Origin: Lactobacillus kullabergensis | Lineage (GTDB): Bacteria > Bacillota > Bacilli > Lactobacillales > Lactobacillaceae | Direction of reading: 5' to 3' | Length of the DNA: 47,052 nucleotides | Assembly (NCBI RefSeq): GCF_000967195.1 | Contig: NZ_KQ033871.1 | Coordinates: 105,917-152,968 of the forward strand | Part shown: in pieces, positions 1 to 8,810 of the stretch | How the letters are laid out: every line of letters begins with the position of its first letter | How positions within the stretch are numbered: position 1 is the first letter of the stretch | Position numbers and translations under genes: made by a program | The notes under the pieces: generated by a model | Databases searched by the model: none | The model's input: the letters and a program-made list of their open reading frames with translations, nothing else | What the model was told of the DNA's origin: nothing

Positions 1-710
1 TTATTAGAATTTGGATCACCACTTACGAGGTGACCAGTCTTCTTGTAGTTAGCAACAGCATCATTGATTTCTTTAGTTAAGGCATCAACAGTTGATTGTG
101 GAACACCCATGGCTTTAGCTGCAAAATAACGACTACGCAGATCAGCTACATATTGCCCATCTTTTTTTGATAATTTAGAAAAGTCAATAGCTGAATCATA
201 ATTAGCATAAGCTTCATTTAATTTATCAAGATTTGCAACAGGGACATCAGGATTGTTACTATCTACAGGATGAAAATCAGAAGATTTTAAGTCAGTATAA
301 TCTTCGGTATTTTGTACTAATACGGTATAATCTGACGGATAATCAATTTCATGCCAGTCTTCATAATTAACATAAGCCTCAGCAATCTCACCGCCACCAA
401 CGTCTTGTAATAGTTGATTTCCGGGAATGCCACCAATAACAAGTGTCAAATAAAATGGACGACCATGCATCGAAATAGGTGGCTTAGCATCATCACTAAG
501 TTCACGCACCACTTTAGTGCCAGCAGGGTAAACTCTGCCAGAAGGTCCTTTTAAAGCATACTTTAAAGTACCATATTGTAGCCAAACTTTGGTTCCTTGG
601 TGATTGGCTGAAACAGTTTGAACATTGTCAAAGTTGAAAACTGCTGTCATTGGTGCGGCTAGACTTAACGCGGCAATTGTCGCAAAGATTATGCGTTTAT
701 TCTTCTTCAT
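1..710 (-). CDS. Secreted SLAP-type protein, copy 1 (partial, C-terminus outside window)
   Basis: The reading frame starts at the ATG complementary to 708-710 and stays open to the left edge (about 236 codons). The N-terminus is a Sec signal peptide (MKKNK, hydrophobic core, cleavage near VSAN). The mature part shares with its three neighbours the blocks YGTLKYALKGPSGRVYPAGTKV, GGGEIAEAYVNYEDWHEIDYP, DFHPVDSNNPDVP and NYKKTGHLVSG. Those neighbours end in a SLAP (surface-layer) domain, so the missing end probably does too. The frame is closest to copy 4 (2715-3677). An AAGGAGTGAAAAA ribosome binding site precedes the ATG, and 20 bases separate it from the upstream copy. It is probably a non-covalently wall-attached secreted protein of unknown function. 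Confidence 0.85.
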   Translation of the reverse strand, partial: MKKNKRIIFATIAALSLAAPMTAVFNFDNVQTVSANHQGTKVWLQYGTLKYALKGPSGRVYPAGTKVVRELSDDAKPPISMHGRPFYLTLVIGGIPGNQLLQDVGGGEIAEAYVNYEDWHEIDYPSDYTVLVQNTEDYTDLKSSDFHPVDSNNPDVPVANLDKLNEAYANYDSAIDFSKLSKKDGQYVADLRSRYFAAKAMGVPQSTVDALTKEINDAVANYKKTGHLVSGDPNSN

Positions 711-730
711 TTTTTCACTCCTTATAATTA

Positions 731-1714
731 TTACTTTGCAACATTCACTTTACGGATGTAACGGTTTTTGCCAATACGGTAGAAGGTCTTACCCTTAATG
801 CGGTAAGTCTTGCCGTTAATCTTGACATATGAGCCTTTCTTGAGTAGTTTCTTAGAAACACGTTTACCCTTGCGAGTATAGCGGTAAGATGCTTTACGCA
901 ATTTTACCACCCGTGATTTAGATTTGCTTGAAGTAGAAGGCTTAGCGGTGCTATTTGATGAATTAGATGAACCAGAGTTGCTGGCGTTGCTAGAATCTGA
1001 ACTGCCACTCACAAAATGACCAGTCTTCTTATGATTAGCAATGGCATCGTTAATTTCTTTAGTAAGAGCATCAACGGTTGACTGTGAAACGCCCATTCCC
1101 TTAGCCGCACTATATCGTTTATTCATTGACTCTTCCCATATTTTATCTGCTTTAGAACGATGTTCAAAGTCAATGTTGTTTAGGTATTCTCCGTACGCAT
1201 GATCAAGTGCATCCGTATTTGCTACTGGCACATCAGGATTATTGCTATCTACGGGATGAAAATCACGAGATGCAAGGTCTGTCTTGTCGAAAGTACTTTC
1301 AACGATATCAGTGCCAAAACTATCTACGTCAGGGTCGTCAATTTCTTGCCAATCCTCTAAATTAACATAAGCCTCGGCAATATCACCGCCGCCAAATTGG
1401 GTAATACCTATTGGGGATGAGGTGATACTTAATGATAGTGCAAATGGTAGCGCAGGGTAGGAAAGCTTACTAGGCTTAGTAAGGTTCCCCATGTATCTTG
1501 CAACTTTGGTGCCAGCAGGATAGACCCTACCGGAAGGTCCTTTTAAAGCATATTTGAGCGTGCCGTATTGAATCCAGTTATTAAAGCCTTTATGGTTGGG
1601 TGTGGCATTGATAGTGTGGACAGTGTCACTAACGATAACAGCTGCGCCAACGGTAGTTAGAGCCACACTGCAAAAAGCAATTGCTAATTTTTGGCATAGT
1701 TTATTCTTTTTCAT
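731..1714 (-). CDS. Secreted SLAP-domain protein, copy 2
   Basis: 327 residues. The signal peptide covers about residues 1-38. A mature domain of unknown function has the family blocks YGTLKYALKGPSGRVYPAG, GGGDIAEAYVNLEDW and DFHPVDSNNPDVP. A Ser/Asn/Thr-rich linker spans about residues 237-267. The last ~58 residues form a very basic SLAP domain (RKASYRYTRKGKRV, KINGKTYRIKGKTFYRIGKNRYIRKV). SLAP domains bind the Lactobacillus cell wall non-covalently, so a surface location is inferred. This is the most divergent copy: its signal peptide and the region after the Arg-Val-Tyr-Pro block differ from the other three. It lies 20 bases upstream of copy 1 and downstream of copy 3 with identical spacer sequence, so it is probably co-transcribed. 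Confidence 0.88.
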   Translation of the reverse strand: MKKNKLCQKLAIAFCSVALTTVGAAVIVSDTVHTINATPNHKGFNNWIQYGTLKYALKGPSGRVYPAGTKVARYMGNLTKPSKLSYPALPFALSLSITSSPIGITQFGGGDIAEAYVNLEDWQEIDDPDVDSFGTDIVESTFDKTDLASRDFHPVDSNNPDVPVANTDALDHAYGEYLNNIDFEHRSKADKIWEESMNKRYSAAKGMGVSQSTVDALTKEINDAIANHKKTGHFVSGSSDSSNASNSGSSNSSNSTAKPSTSSKSKSRVVKLRKASYRYTRKGKRVSKKLLKKGSYVKINGKTYRIKGKTFYRIGKNRYIRKVNVAK

Positions 1715-1734
1715 TTTTTCACTCCTTATAATTA

Positions 1735-2694
1735 TTATTTAGCAACGTTCACTTTACGGATATAACGGTTTTTAGCAATGCGATAGAAGGTTTTGCCCTT
1801 AATGTGGTAGGTCTTGCCGTTAATCTTGACATATGAACCTTTCTTAAGCAGTTTCTTAGATACACGTTTACCCTTGCGAGTATAGCGGTAAGATGCCTTG
1901 CGCAATCTTACTACTCGTGACTTAGAAGTGCTAGTTGCAGTAGATGAGCCAACAGAATCGTCATTACTATTGTCAGGAATGTTATCAGTTGAATTAGAAC
2001 TATCATAACCTGCTAAATGACCAGTTTTTTTGTAATAAGCAAGAGCTTGTTTCATTTCAGTAATTAGCTTATCAACTGTATCTTGTGATACACCCATAGC
2101 TGTAGCAGCAAAATATTTATCGGTAAAATCAGACATTATTTGCTGATCTTGTTTAGTTATTTTGTTGGTTAATACTATATCTAACGCATTATATGCTGCT
2201 CGTAATTTGTCAACATTAGCATGTGGCACATCAGGATTACTACTGTCTACAGGATGAAAATCACTAGAAGCAAGATCGGTTGGATCTTCGGTATTTTGTA
2301 CTAGAACTACTTCGTCAGATGGATAATCAATTTCATGCCAATCTTCATAGTTAACATAAGCTTGTGCAATTTCACCACCACCGAAGTCTTGTAAGGTTTC
2401 CATACCAGGTAGTCCACCAATCAAAAGGGTTAAATAGAACGGCTCACTTGGAAGAGAAGTGGGTGGAATATTGTCATTACTTAGTTCACGTACAACCTTA
2501 GTGCCAGCAGGGTAAACTCTGCCAGATGGTCCTTTTAAAGCGTACTTTAAAGTACCATATTGCAGCCAAATCTTAGTTCCCTGGTGATTGGCTGAAACAG
2601 TTTGAACATTGTCAAAATTAAAGACTGCCGTCATTGGCGCAGCCAGACTTAACGCGGCCATTGTCGCAAAGATTATGCGTTTATTCTTCTTCAT
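1735..2694 (-). CDS. Secreted SLAP-domain protein, copy 3
   Basis: 319 residues with the same plan as its neighbours. A signal peptide (MKKNKRIIFATMAALSLAAP) is followed by a conserved N-terminal domain of unknown function, then a Ser/Asn/Asp linker around residues 230-258, then a C-terminal SLAP wall-binding domain. The signal peptide and first ~130 residues are almost identical to copies 1 and 4. The segment around residues 160-200 (KLRAAYNALDIVLTNK) is strongly divergent. The AAGGAGTGAAAAA ribosome binding site and 20-base intergenic spacers are shared with copies 1 and 2. Conserved ends around a variable middle suggest duplication followed by diversification or gene conversion. Confidence 0.88.
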   Translation of the reverse strand: MKKNKRIIFATMAALSLAAPMTAVFNFDNVQTVSANHQGTKIWLQYGTLKYALKGPSGRVYPAGTKVVRELSNDNIPPTSLPSEPFYLTLLIGGLPGMETLQDFGGGEIAQAYVNYEDWHEIDYPSDEVVLVQNTEDPTDLASSDFHPVDSSNPDVPHANVDKLRAAYNALDIVLTNKITKQDQQIMSDFTDKYFAATAMGVSQDTVDKLITEMKQALAYYKKTGHLAGYDSSNSTDNIPDNSNDDSVGSSTATSTSKSRVVRLRKASYRYTRKGKRVSKKLLKKGSYVKINGKTYHIKGKTFYRIAKNRYIRKVNVAK

Positions 2695-2714
2695 TTTTTC
2701 ACTCCTTATAATTA

Positions 2715-3677
2715 TTATTTAGCAACGTTGACCTTACGGATGTAACGGTTTTTACCAATGCGGTAGAAGGTTTTACCCTTAATGCGGTAAGTTTTACCGT
2801 TAATTTTGACATATGAGCCTTTCTTAAGCAGTTTCTTAGATACACGTTTACCCTTGTGAGTATAGCGGTAAGATGCTTTACGCAATTTTACAAAACGTGA
2901 CTTAGATTTGCGCTTTGCCGGAGTGACTGTGCTAGAACCACTATTGCTATTAGATGAATTGCTAGAGTTGCCAGAGTTTGAATTACCGCTTACGAGGTGA
3001 CCAGTCTTCTTGTAGTTAGCAACAGCATCATTAATTTCTTTAGTTAGACTATCAACACTTTCTTGAGTTGCACCCATAGCTTTAGCAGCATTATAACGGT
3101 CTGTGAAGCGATAAATTTTTTCACGATCTTGCCCAACCACGGAAGATTTACCAGCAATTCTTGTCAAATCAGCATATGCTTCTTCTAGTGCATTGAGATT
3201 TGCACACGGTACATCAGGATTACTACTATCTACAGGATGAAAATCACTAGATTTTAAATCATTGTAATCTTCGGTATTTTGTACTAATACGGTATAATCT
3301 GATGGATAATCAATTTCATGCCAGTCTTCATAATTAACATAAGCCTCAGCAATTTGTCCGCCACCAACGTCTTGTAACAGTTGGTTGCCAGGAATACCAC
3401 CAATAACAAGTGTTAAATAGAATGGTTCACTTGGAAGAGAAGTTGGTGGAATATTGTCGTTACTGAGTTCACGTACTACTTTAGTACCAGCAGGATAAAC
3501 TCGACCAGATGGTCCTTTTAAAGCGTACTTTAAAGTACCGTATTGCAACCAAACTTTGGTTCCTTGATGATTAGCAGAAACAGTTTGAACATTGTCAAAA
3601 TTAAAGACTGCTGCCATTGGTGCAGCCAGACTTAACGCGGCAATTGTCGCAAAGATTATGCGTTTATTCTTTTTCAT
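2715..3677 (-). CDS. Secreted SLAP-domain protein, copy 4 (first gene of the array)
   Basis: 320 residues and the promoter-proximal gene of the four-gene minus-strand array. It has a signal peptide, the shared N-terminal domain (LQYGTLKYALKGPSGRVYP, GGGQIAEAYVNYEDWHEIDYPSD), an Asn/Ser-rich linker (about residues 236-262) and a SLAP domain ending IRKVNVAK. One of its few Cys residues sits in the block DVPCANLNAL, where the other copies have V or H. The leader between promoter and ATG is about 80 bases, as is common for strongly expressed surface proteins. AAGGAGTAAAGA precedes the ATG. The function beyond wall attachment is unknown. Confidence 0.88.
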   Translation of the reverse strand: MKKNKRIIFATIAALSLAAPMAAVFNFDNVQTVSANHQGTKVWLQYGTLKYALKGPSGRVYPAGTKVVRELSNDNIPPTSLPSEPFYLTLVIGGIPGNQLLQDVGGGQIAEAYVNYEDWHEIDYPSDYTVLVQNTEDYNDLKSSDFHPVDSSNPDVPCANLNALEEAYADLTRIAGKSSVVGQDREKIYRFTDRYNAAKAMGATQESVDSLTKEINDAVANYKKTGHLVSGNSNSGNSSNSSNSNSGSSTVTPAKRKSKSRFVKLRKASYRYTHKGKRVSKKLLKKGSYVKINGKTYRIKGKTFYRIGKNRYIRKVNVAK

Positions 3678-3765
3678 TCTTTACTCCTTATAATAAAAAA
3701 TCAATTGTTTCACAGGCAGAAAGGCACCTAACCGAACTGAGACTAAACTGCTGTCTTTTTCTATC

Positions 3766-3771
3766 AGTATA
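3766..3771 (-). promoter_or_regulatory. Candidate -10 (TATACT) for the SLAP gene array
   Basis: On the minus strand TATACT lies about 90 bases upstream of the copy 4 start, giving a ~80-nt untranslated leader. No good -35 is seen at 17 bases. Just upstream, at 3783-3795, is a short inverted repeat TACC-GTAAT-GGTA that could be an operator. The 219-base divergent region to pepN contains no gene. Confidence 0.4.
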
Positions 3772-3857
3772 CTACATGAAACTACCGTAATGGTAATTAT
3801 TATGTGAAAAGCAAGTCCTAGCTGCAACTAAATTTTAATGTTATTTCCATATATGTC

Positions 3858-3891
3858 TGTTAAAATTGATAGTAACTATTATTTTAGGAGG
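3858..3891 (+). promoter_or_regulatory. pepN extended -10 and ribosome binding site
   Basis: TGT-TAAAAT at 3858-3866 is an extended -10. AGGAGG at 3886-3891 sits five bases before the pepN ATG at 3897. The -35 region is weak, which fits an extended -10 promoter. Confidence 0.45.
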
Positions 3892-3896
3892 TAAAT

Positions 3897-6428
3897 ATGG
3901 CTGCTAAACATTTTTATGAAACTTTTCACCCTGAACACTATGATTTGTTCATAGACATTAATCGGGCACAGAAAACTATTAATGGTACTTCAACAATTAC
4001 AGGTGAGGCACTCGAAAATACTATTTTAATTAATCAGAAGTATATGAAAATTGCTTCTGTTACCAGTTCGGGCGAGGATATACCGTTCACTGTCAATGAG
4101 GACAAAGAAGCAATTGCTATTGAACTGGGTCAAACCGGTAAAGTCACAGTTGAGATTAAGTATTCGGCACCGCTGACTGATTCTATGATGGGAATTTATC
4201 CGTCATACTATCAAGTTGATGGTGTTCAAAAACAGATTATCGGTACTCAATTTGAAACAACAGCTGCACGTCAGGCTTTCCCATGTGTTGATGAGCCGGA
4301 AGCCAAAGCTACTTTTTCTTTAGCACTTAAGTATGATGAGCATGAAGGTGAAACTACGATTGCCAACATGCCGGAAGTTAAAGTTGAAGATGGTGTGCAC
4401 TACTTCGAGCAAACCGTTAGAATGTCCAGCTACTTGATTGCCTTTGCTTTTGGTGAATTACAATCAAAGATCACCGAAACCAAAGACGGCGTTCAAGTAG
4501 GAGTTTTTGCGACTAAAGCACATCAAGCAAAGGAATTAGACTTTGCTTTGGATATCGCAAAACGGGCAATTGAATTTTACGAGGAATTTTACCAAACCAA
4601 GTACCCGCTGCCACATTCTTGGCAATTGGCGCTGCCTGACTTTTCTGCCGGAGCAATGGAAAACTGGGGCTTAGTCACATACCGTGAAGTCGCAATTTTG
4701 CTTGATCCTGATAATGCTACTCCTTATCAAAAAGCGTATGTGGCAACGGTTATCGCTCACGAATTGGCGCACCAATGGTTTGGCGACCTAGTTACCATGA
4801 AGTGGTGGGATGACTTATGGCTCAATGAAAGTTTTGCCAACATGATGGAATATGTTTCAGTTGATGCTTTGGAGCCGAGTTGGCATGTTTGGGATAATCT
4901 TTACCAAATTTCTGAAGTGCCAGCAGCTTTAAAACGTGATGCCACTGATGGTGTCCAATCCGTTCACGTTGATGTGGAGCATCCAGCTGATATTGATTCG
5001 ATTTTTGATAGTGCGATTGTTTACGCTAAAGGTTCAAGGATGCTGGTTATGGTACGGGCACTCTTAGGAGATGATGCTTTGCGTAAGGGACTTAAGTATT
5101 ACTTTGAGCAGCACCAATATGGCAACGCTACGGGTGATGACTTATGGAATGCTCTTTCGACTGCCACTGATTTGGATATTGGCAAAATCATGCATACTTG
5201 GCTTGATCAGCCCGGTTACCCTGTAGTTTCCGCCAAAGTCAATGAGAATGGTCATTTAATTTTGAGTCAAAAACAATTCTTCGTGGGTGAAGGCAAAGAA
5301 GTTGGACACAAATGGGCCATTCCACTAAACGCAAACTTTGAAGCACCGCAGATTATGTCTAAGCGAGAACTGGATCTGGGAGATTACCAAGAATTACGCA
5401 GTGCAGCTGGTCACGCTTTGCGCGTAAACGTAGGCAATAGTTCACACTTCATTGTTAATTATGATGACACTTTAATGAACGATATTATGGCTGAATTTAA
5501 GCAACTTAAACCAGTAGATCAATTACAATTACTGCAAGATTTGGGACTTTTAGCAGAAGGCAAGCAAATTTCATACGCTGAAATTGTCCCGTTGCTGCCG
5601 AAATTTGCGGATTCCAAATCATACATTGTCATTAGTGCCTTGTTATCTAGTATCCGTTCATTATTTAAATTTGTTACACCTGATTCAGCTCAAGAAAAAG
5701 ATTTGAAGGCATTTGTTAATAAATTAACCCAAGAGCAAGTTGAACGTTTAGGTTGGCAAGCAAAAGATTCTGATACAGATGATGATAAGAGAATTCGACC
5801 ACTAGAAATAGCCTTAGCTTTGTATGCCGGTAATTCTGCTGTGATAAAAGCTGGTCACCAAATTTTTGTTGAGCACGATCAAAACTTAAACGAAATTGAT
5901 GCTTCAGTTAGACCGTATGTTTTAATGAATGAAGTTAAGAATTATAATGAACCAGGTTTAGTTGACCGTTTGCTGAAAGAATATCAAGCTGCCATCGATC
6001 CTAACTATAAGGACGATCTTACTGATGCTATTACCAACACCAAGAATCCCGCTGAAATCAAGAAACTTATTGAGAATTTTGAGAATGCTGCAGTTGTTAA
6101 GCCTCAAGATTTGCGCTCTTGGTTTGCGAATGTCTTAGCTAATCCAAAAGGCGAACAATTTGCTTGGGACTGGTTACGGGACCAATGGTCATGGCTCGAG
6201 AAAACAGTCGGTGGTGATATGGAATTTACCACTTATATTACTGTGGCTTCAAACATTTTCCATACTGAAAAGAGACTGGAAGAATTCAAAGAATTCTTTG
6301 AGCCAAAGGTTGATCAGCCGGGTCTTGGTCGTGAGATCAGAATGGATACCAAGAATATCGAGTCCAAGGTTGACGTGATTAATGCTGAAAAGGATGCTGT
6401 CAATCAGGCTGTTAAGGAAGCTTTATAA
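3897..6428 (+). CDS. pepN: Aminopeptidase N (M1 family zinc metallopeptidase)
   Basis: 843 residues, matching the ~844 residues usual for lactobacillar PepN. It removes N-terminal residues from peptides in the cytoplasm as part of the casein/peptide-use pathway. The GAMEN substrate-binding motif is at residues 252-256. The zinc motif HELAH is at 288-292 with the third ligand Glu311 in LWLNES. Tyr375 in IVYAKG is the likely transition-state tyrosine. The C-terminal ERAP1-like helical domain runs from about 520 to the end. There is no signal peptide. The gene stands alone, with AGGAGG upstream and a strong terminator downstream, and is divergent from the SLAP array. Confidence 0.97.
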   Translation: MAAKHFYETFHPEHYDLFIDINRAQKTINGTSTITGEALENTILINQKYMKIASVTSSGEDIPFTVNEDKEAIAIELGQTGKVTVEIKYSAPLTDSMMGIYPSYYQVDGVQKQIIGTQFETTAARQAFPCVDEPEAKATFSLALKYDEHEGETTIANMPEVKVEDGVHYFEQTVRMSSYLIAFAFGELQSKITETKDGVQVGVFATKAHQAKELDFALDIAKRAIEFYEEFYQTKYPLPHSWQLALPDFSAGAMENWGLVTYREVAILLDPDNATPYQKAYVATVIAHELAHQWFGDLVTMKWWDDLWLNESFANMMEYVSVDALEPSWHVWDNLYQISEVPAALKRDATDGVQSVHVDVEHPADIDSIFDSAIVYAKGSRMLVMVRALLGDDALRKGLKYYFEQHQYGNATGDDLWNALSTATDLDIGKIMHTWLDQPGYPVVSAKVNENGHLILSQKQFFVGEGKEVGHKWAIPLNANFEAPQIMSKRELDLGDYQELRSAAGHALRVNVGNSSHFIVNYDDTLMNDIMAEFKQLKPVDQLQLLQDLGLLAEGKQISYAEIVPLLPKFADSKSYIVISALLSSIRSLFKFVTPDSAQEKDLKAFVNKLTQEQVERLGWQAKDSDTDDDKRIRPLEIALALYAGNSAVIKAGHQIFVEHDQNLNEIDASVRPYVLMNEVKNYNEPGLVDRLLKEYQAAIDPNYKDDLTDAITNTKNPAEIKKLIENFENAAVVKPQDLRSWFANVLANPKGEQFAWDWLRDQWSWLEKTVGGDMEFTTYITVASNIFHTEKRLEEFKEFFEPKVDQPGLGREIRMDTKNIESKVDVINAEKDAVNQAVKEAL

Positions 6429-6456
6429 GTAAAAATTATTTAATATTTAAAATTGC

Positions 6457-6509
6457 AAAACCTGTTAACTAAAGCGAGTGTGAACTTGATATTAAGTTAA
6501 CAGGTTTTT
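6457..6509 (+). terminator. Terminator of pepN
   Basis: A perfect 14-bp stem (AAAACCTGTTAACT at 6457-6470 with its complement at 6495-6508) with a 24-base loop and a T tract. Confidence 0.8.
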
Positions 6510-6516
6510 GCATAAC

Positions 6517-6550
6517 AAAAAAGGACAAGTTTTTTAAATTCTTGTCCTTT
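6517..6550 (-). terminator. Terminator of the L,D-transpeptidase gene
   Basis: Reading the minus strand, CTTGTCCTTT pairs with AAAGGACAAG (10 bp, 11-base loop) and is followed by a T run. It lies 18 bases past the stop codon at 6569. Confidence 0.75.
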
Positions 6551-6568
6551 AATTTCTTATTAAATTAC

Positions 6569-7780
6569 TTAATCATATACAATTACCGGTTCATGCTTGC
6601 TTACATTCTGCCAGACTTGCTTTATTTCTCTAGGCTTGATATTGACACAGCCATGAGAACCCCCACGTAAATATGCTTTTTTACTCCAATCACCACGCCA
6701 GCTGGCATCATGGAAACCGCAACCACTTAAAGTAAACGGCATCCAGTATCTGACTGGTGAAGCATATTTAGAGCCGTCGTTATTGCGTCCGCGCAATACA
6801 GCATGACCTTGCTTATAGTGAATATACCAAACACCTTGAGGGGTACTGTTACCCTTAACGCCATCTCTCGTACCAGTGACAATGTCATTCAAATGTACGA
6901 CTAATTTGCCATTTTTTACAATCCACATTTCCTGCTTTTTAAGTGAAACAACAATATAGTTATTTCCTATACCATGATTGTTTTTACCATAGCCTAAACC
7001 ATAAGTACTATAACCCAGGCCATAGATGTAATCTTTACCATCAAGATTTTTAGTTCCGTTTAAAAATGCTTGTTCGACAGCGGCTTGAGCCTTTTTGACG
7101 TGAACGCCCCAGCCGTAGCTTTGGTTTTTGATTGTGATTTTCTTACCTGCAACTTTGTTGCCCTTAGGCACAGCGAACTTGTAGCTCTGATGAATGGTTG
7201 AAACATCCTGGTCAATTTTATTGAGTTTCGCCGTTAGATTTTCTGAATTAAGAAACGAATATTTGCCTTTTTTGTAAATTGCCTGGTTAATCAGATTTTG
7301 AGCTTTAAGCTGATAATCCTTGCCAGCAACATGGTAATTAACCACAGCGTGACTAACGGCCAGCATTTTTTTATTGGCAGCATCTAAGTCAGTGTTGCGG
7401 TATTCATAATTTTGCTTGTCTGGCATCGTCGTATGCTGCTTTTTGAAGTAATTGGCAACTTCCTTTTTCTTAATAGTATCAATGCTGGGATCGCGTTCAA
7501 TTGCTACTTTACCATTTTCCAGGGAAACGATATTGTTGGCTTTCCGATTAATCTTGGCCGTCGCTTTATTAATTGTTAAGTTTCCAACTTCTACTCCATA
7601 AATATTAACATTAGGGTTAAAATGATTAATAGCGAATGCTTTAGCCTGCTTTTGCGATTCGACGTGATTGTTATATAACACCACGCCAAATACAACTGCT
7701 AAAATCAGAACTATTCCGATAATAATTAAAAGCAAGTTATTGCGGTTATTGTATTTTTTTAAATTTCTTTTTGATTGCAT
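6569..7780 (-). CDS. L,D-transpeptidase (YkuD family), membrane-anchored
   Basis: 403 residues from the ATG at 7780. The frame extends to a TTG at 7807, but that codon has no ribosome binding site, whereas GGTGG lies a few bases before the ATG. A single N-terminal transmembrane segment (LLLIIIGIVLILAVVFGVVLY) leaves the rest outside. The middle resembles the peptidoglycan-binding domain that precedes YkuD domains. The C-terminal ~130 residues are the catalytic domain, with a conserved His in SGCGFHDASW and the motif SHGCVN, whose Cys is the nucleophile. Such enzymes form 3-3 crosslinks or attach molecules to peptidoglycan. It is a monocistronic gene with its own terminator. Confidence 0.9.
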   Translation of the reverse strand: MQSKRNLKKYNNRNNLLLIIIGIVLILAVVFGVVLYNNHVESQKQAKAFAINHFNPNVNIYGVEVGNLTINKATAKINRKANNIVSLENGKVAIERDPSIDTIKKKEVANYFKKQHTTMPDKQNYEYRNTDLDAANKKMLAVSHAVVNYHVAGKDYQLKAQNLINQAIYKKGKYSFLNSENLTAKLNKIDQDVSTIHQSYKFAVPKGNKVAGKKITIKNQSYGWGVHVKKAQAAVEQAFLNGTKNLDGKDYIYGLGYSTYGLGYGKNNHGIGNNYIVVSLKKQEMWIVKNGKLVVHLNDIVTGTRDGVKGNSTPQGVWYIHYKQGHAVLRGRNNDGSKYASPVRYWMPFTLSGCGFHDASWRGDWSKKAYLRGGSHGCVNIKPREIKQVWQNVSKHEPVIVYD

Positions 7781-7892
7781 AAGTTCTACCACCGTTGGAA
7801 TTTTCAAAAAAATAATTGCGGTTACAGTTTACCATCTATTGCGGCCCTAGTAAAATGCAAGATATAAGAATGTTTTTGGGAGGGATTGCTCA

Positions 7893-8702
7893 ATGGAAAA
7901 TGACCCATTAGTGTTTGATGTTAACATAGCTAAAGAAAAGCCTAATTCTTATCGTAAAGTAAAAAATAATTCTGGCTGTCCCTTTTGTGATGTGGCGGGT
8001 TTGACCCATATCTTAAAAAAACAGGGTGGGATGATTTGGCTTGATAATAAATACCATACGTTACATGATACGGTTCAGACTGTTTTGATTGAGTCCAATA
8101 AGCATCAAGGTGATATTACCACTTATTCGCTTGCGTATAATCGTTCTTTGATGCGTTTTTCACTGTCATGCTTTAAGCAGATGAATGATTCACACAAGTA
8201 CAGATCGGTTTTATGGTATAAAAATTATGGCGAAAATTCTGGTGGCTCTCTTGCACACCCCCACATGCAAATAGTGGGTCTGGAAAAGTTGGATGGTTAT
8301 AAATATATTCAACCCAATAATTTTGAGGGTATAAGTCTTTTTAATAAAGATGGAGTTGAGGTTAATGTGAGCACGCATCCAATTCAGGGCTACATTGAAC
8401 TTGATTTTAATCTTCTTAATGAAAACAGTATTGATGAATGGTCCGACTGGATTCAAAGTGGAGCAAAGTATATGCTAAAAGTTTTATCAAAAGGGCGTAA
8501 TAACTCCTATAACTTGTTTTTCTATCCGCGCTTTGATCGAGGCATTAGTGCTAAATTAATCTTACGTTATACGGCATCACCGTATTTTGTCGGTTATAAG
8601 CTCTCACAGGTTGATAATCGGGAAAAATTACTGACTGAAGCTGAAAAATTTAAGCGCTTTTTTGAGTCTGGATCAGTTTTAGAGAAAGGATTTAAAATAT
8701 AG
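7893..8702 (+). CDS. DUF4931 / GalT-like HIT-superfamily protein
   Basis: 269 residues. CPFC near residue 29 resembles the zinc-binding Cys pair of galactose-1-phosphate uridylyltransferases. SLAHPHMQIVG near residue 119 has the His-Pro-His(-x-Gln) active-site core of GalT/HIT enzymes. It is shorter than GalT (~330-480 residues) and matches the DUF4931 family as I remember it. A nucleotidyl transfer or hydrolysis reaction is inferred, and the substrate is unknown. GGGAGGG lies 9 bases before the ATG. It is a single gene divergent from the transpeptidase gene, with no sugar genes nearby that would support a Leloir-pathway role. Confidence 0.75.
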   Translation: MENDPLVFDVNIAKEKPNSYRKVKNNSGCPFCDVAGLTHILKKQGGMIWLDNKYHTLHDTVQTVLIESNKHQGDITTYSLAYNRSLMRFSLSCFKQMNDSHKYRSVLWYKNYGENSGGSLAHPHMQIVGLEKLDGYKYIQPNNFEGISLFNKDGVEVNVSTHPIQGYIELDFNLLNENSIDEWSDWIQSGAKYMLKVLSKGRNNSYNLFFYPRFDRGISAKLILRYTASPYFVGYKLSQVDNREKLLTEAEKFKRFFESGSVLEKGFKI

Positions 8703-8752
8703 CTTTTATTGAAGTAATTATTGTTAAAACTAATACTTAGCAGAGATAATAT

Positions 8753-8781
8753 TTGCGACAAATAATTCTAAGCAATATAAT
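8753..8781 (+). promoter_or_regulatory. Promoter of the ECF S-component gene
   Basis: TTGCGA (8753-8758), a 17-base spacer and a consensus TATAAT (8776-8781). AAGGAGG at 8798-8804 precedes the ATG at 8811. Confidence 0.8.
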
Positions 8782-8810
8782 AGCAAGGTGTTTTTTTAAG
8801 GAGGACGCAA

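Noticed and set aside
6160..6378. 72-codon ORF inside pepN
   Set aside because: It is in a different frame within the conserved PepN coding sequence and has no ribosome binding site; it is a shadow ORF.
7668..7850. Plus-strand 60-codon ORF over the start of the L,D-transpeptidase gene
   Set aside because: It is antisense to the membrane anchor, and no ribosome binding site is seen.
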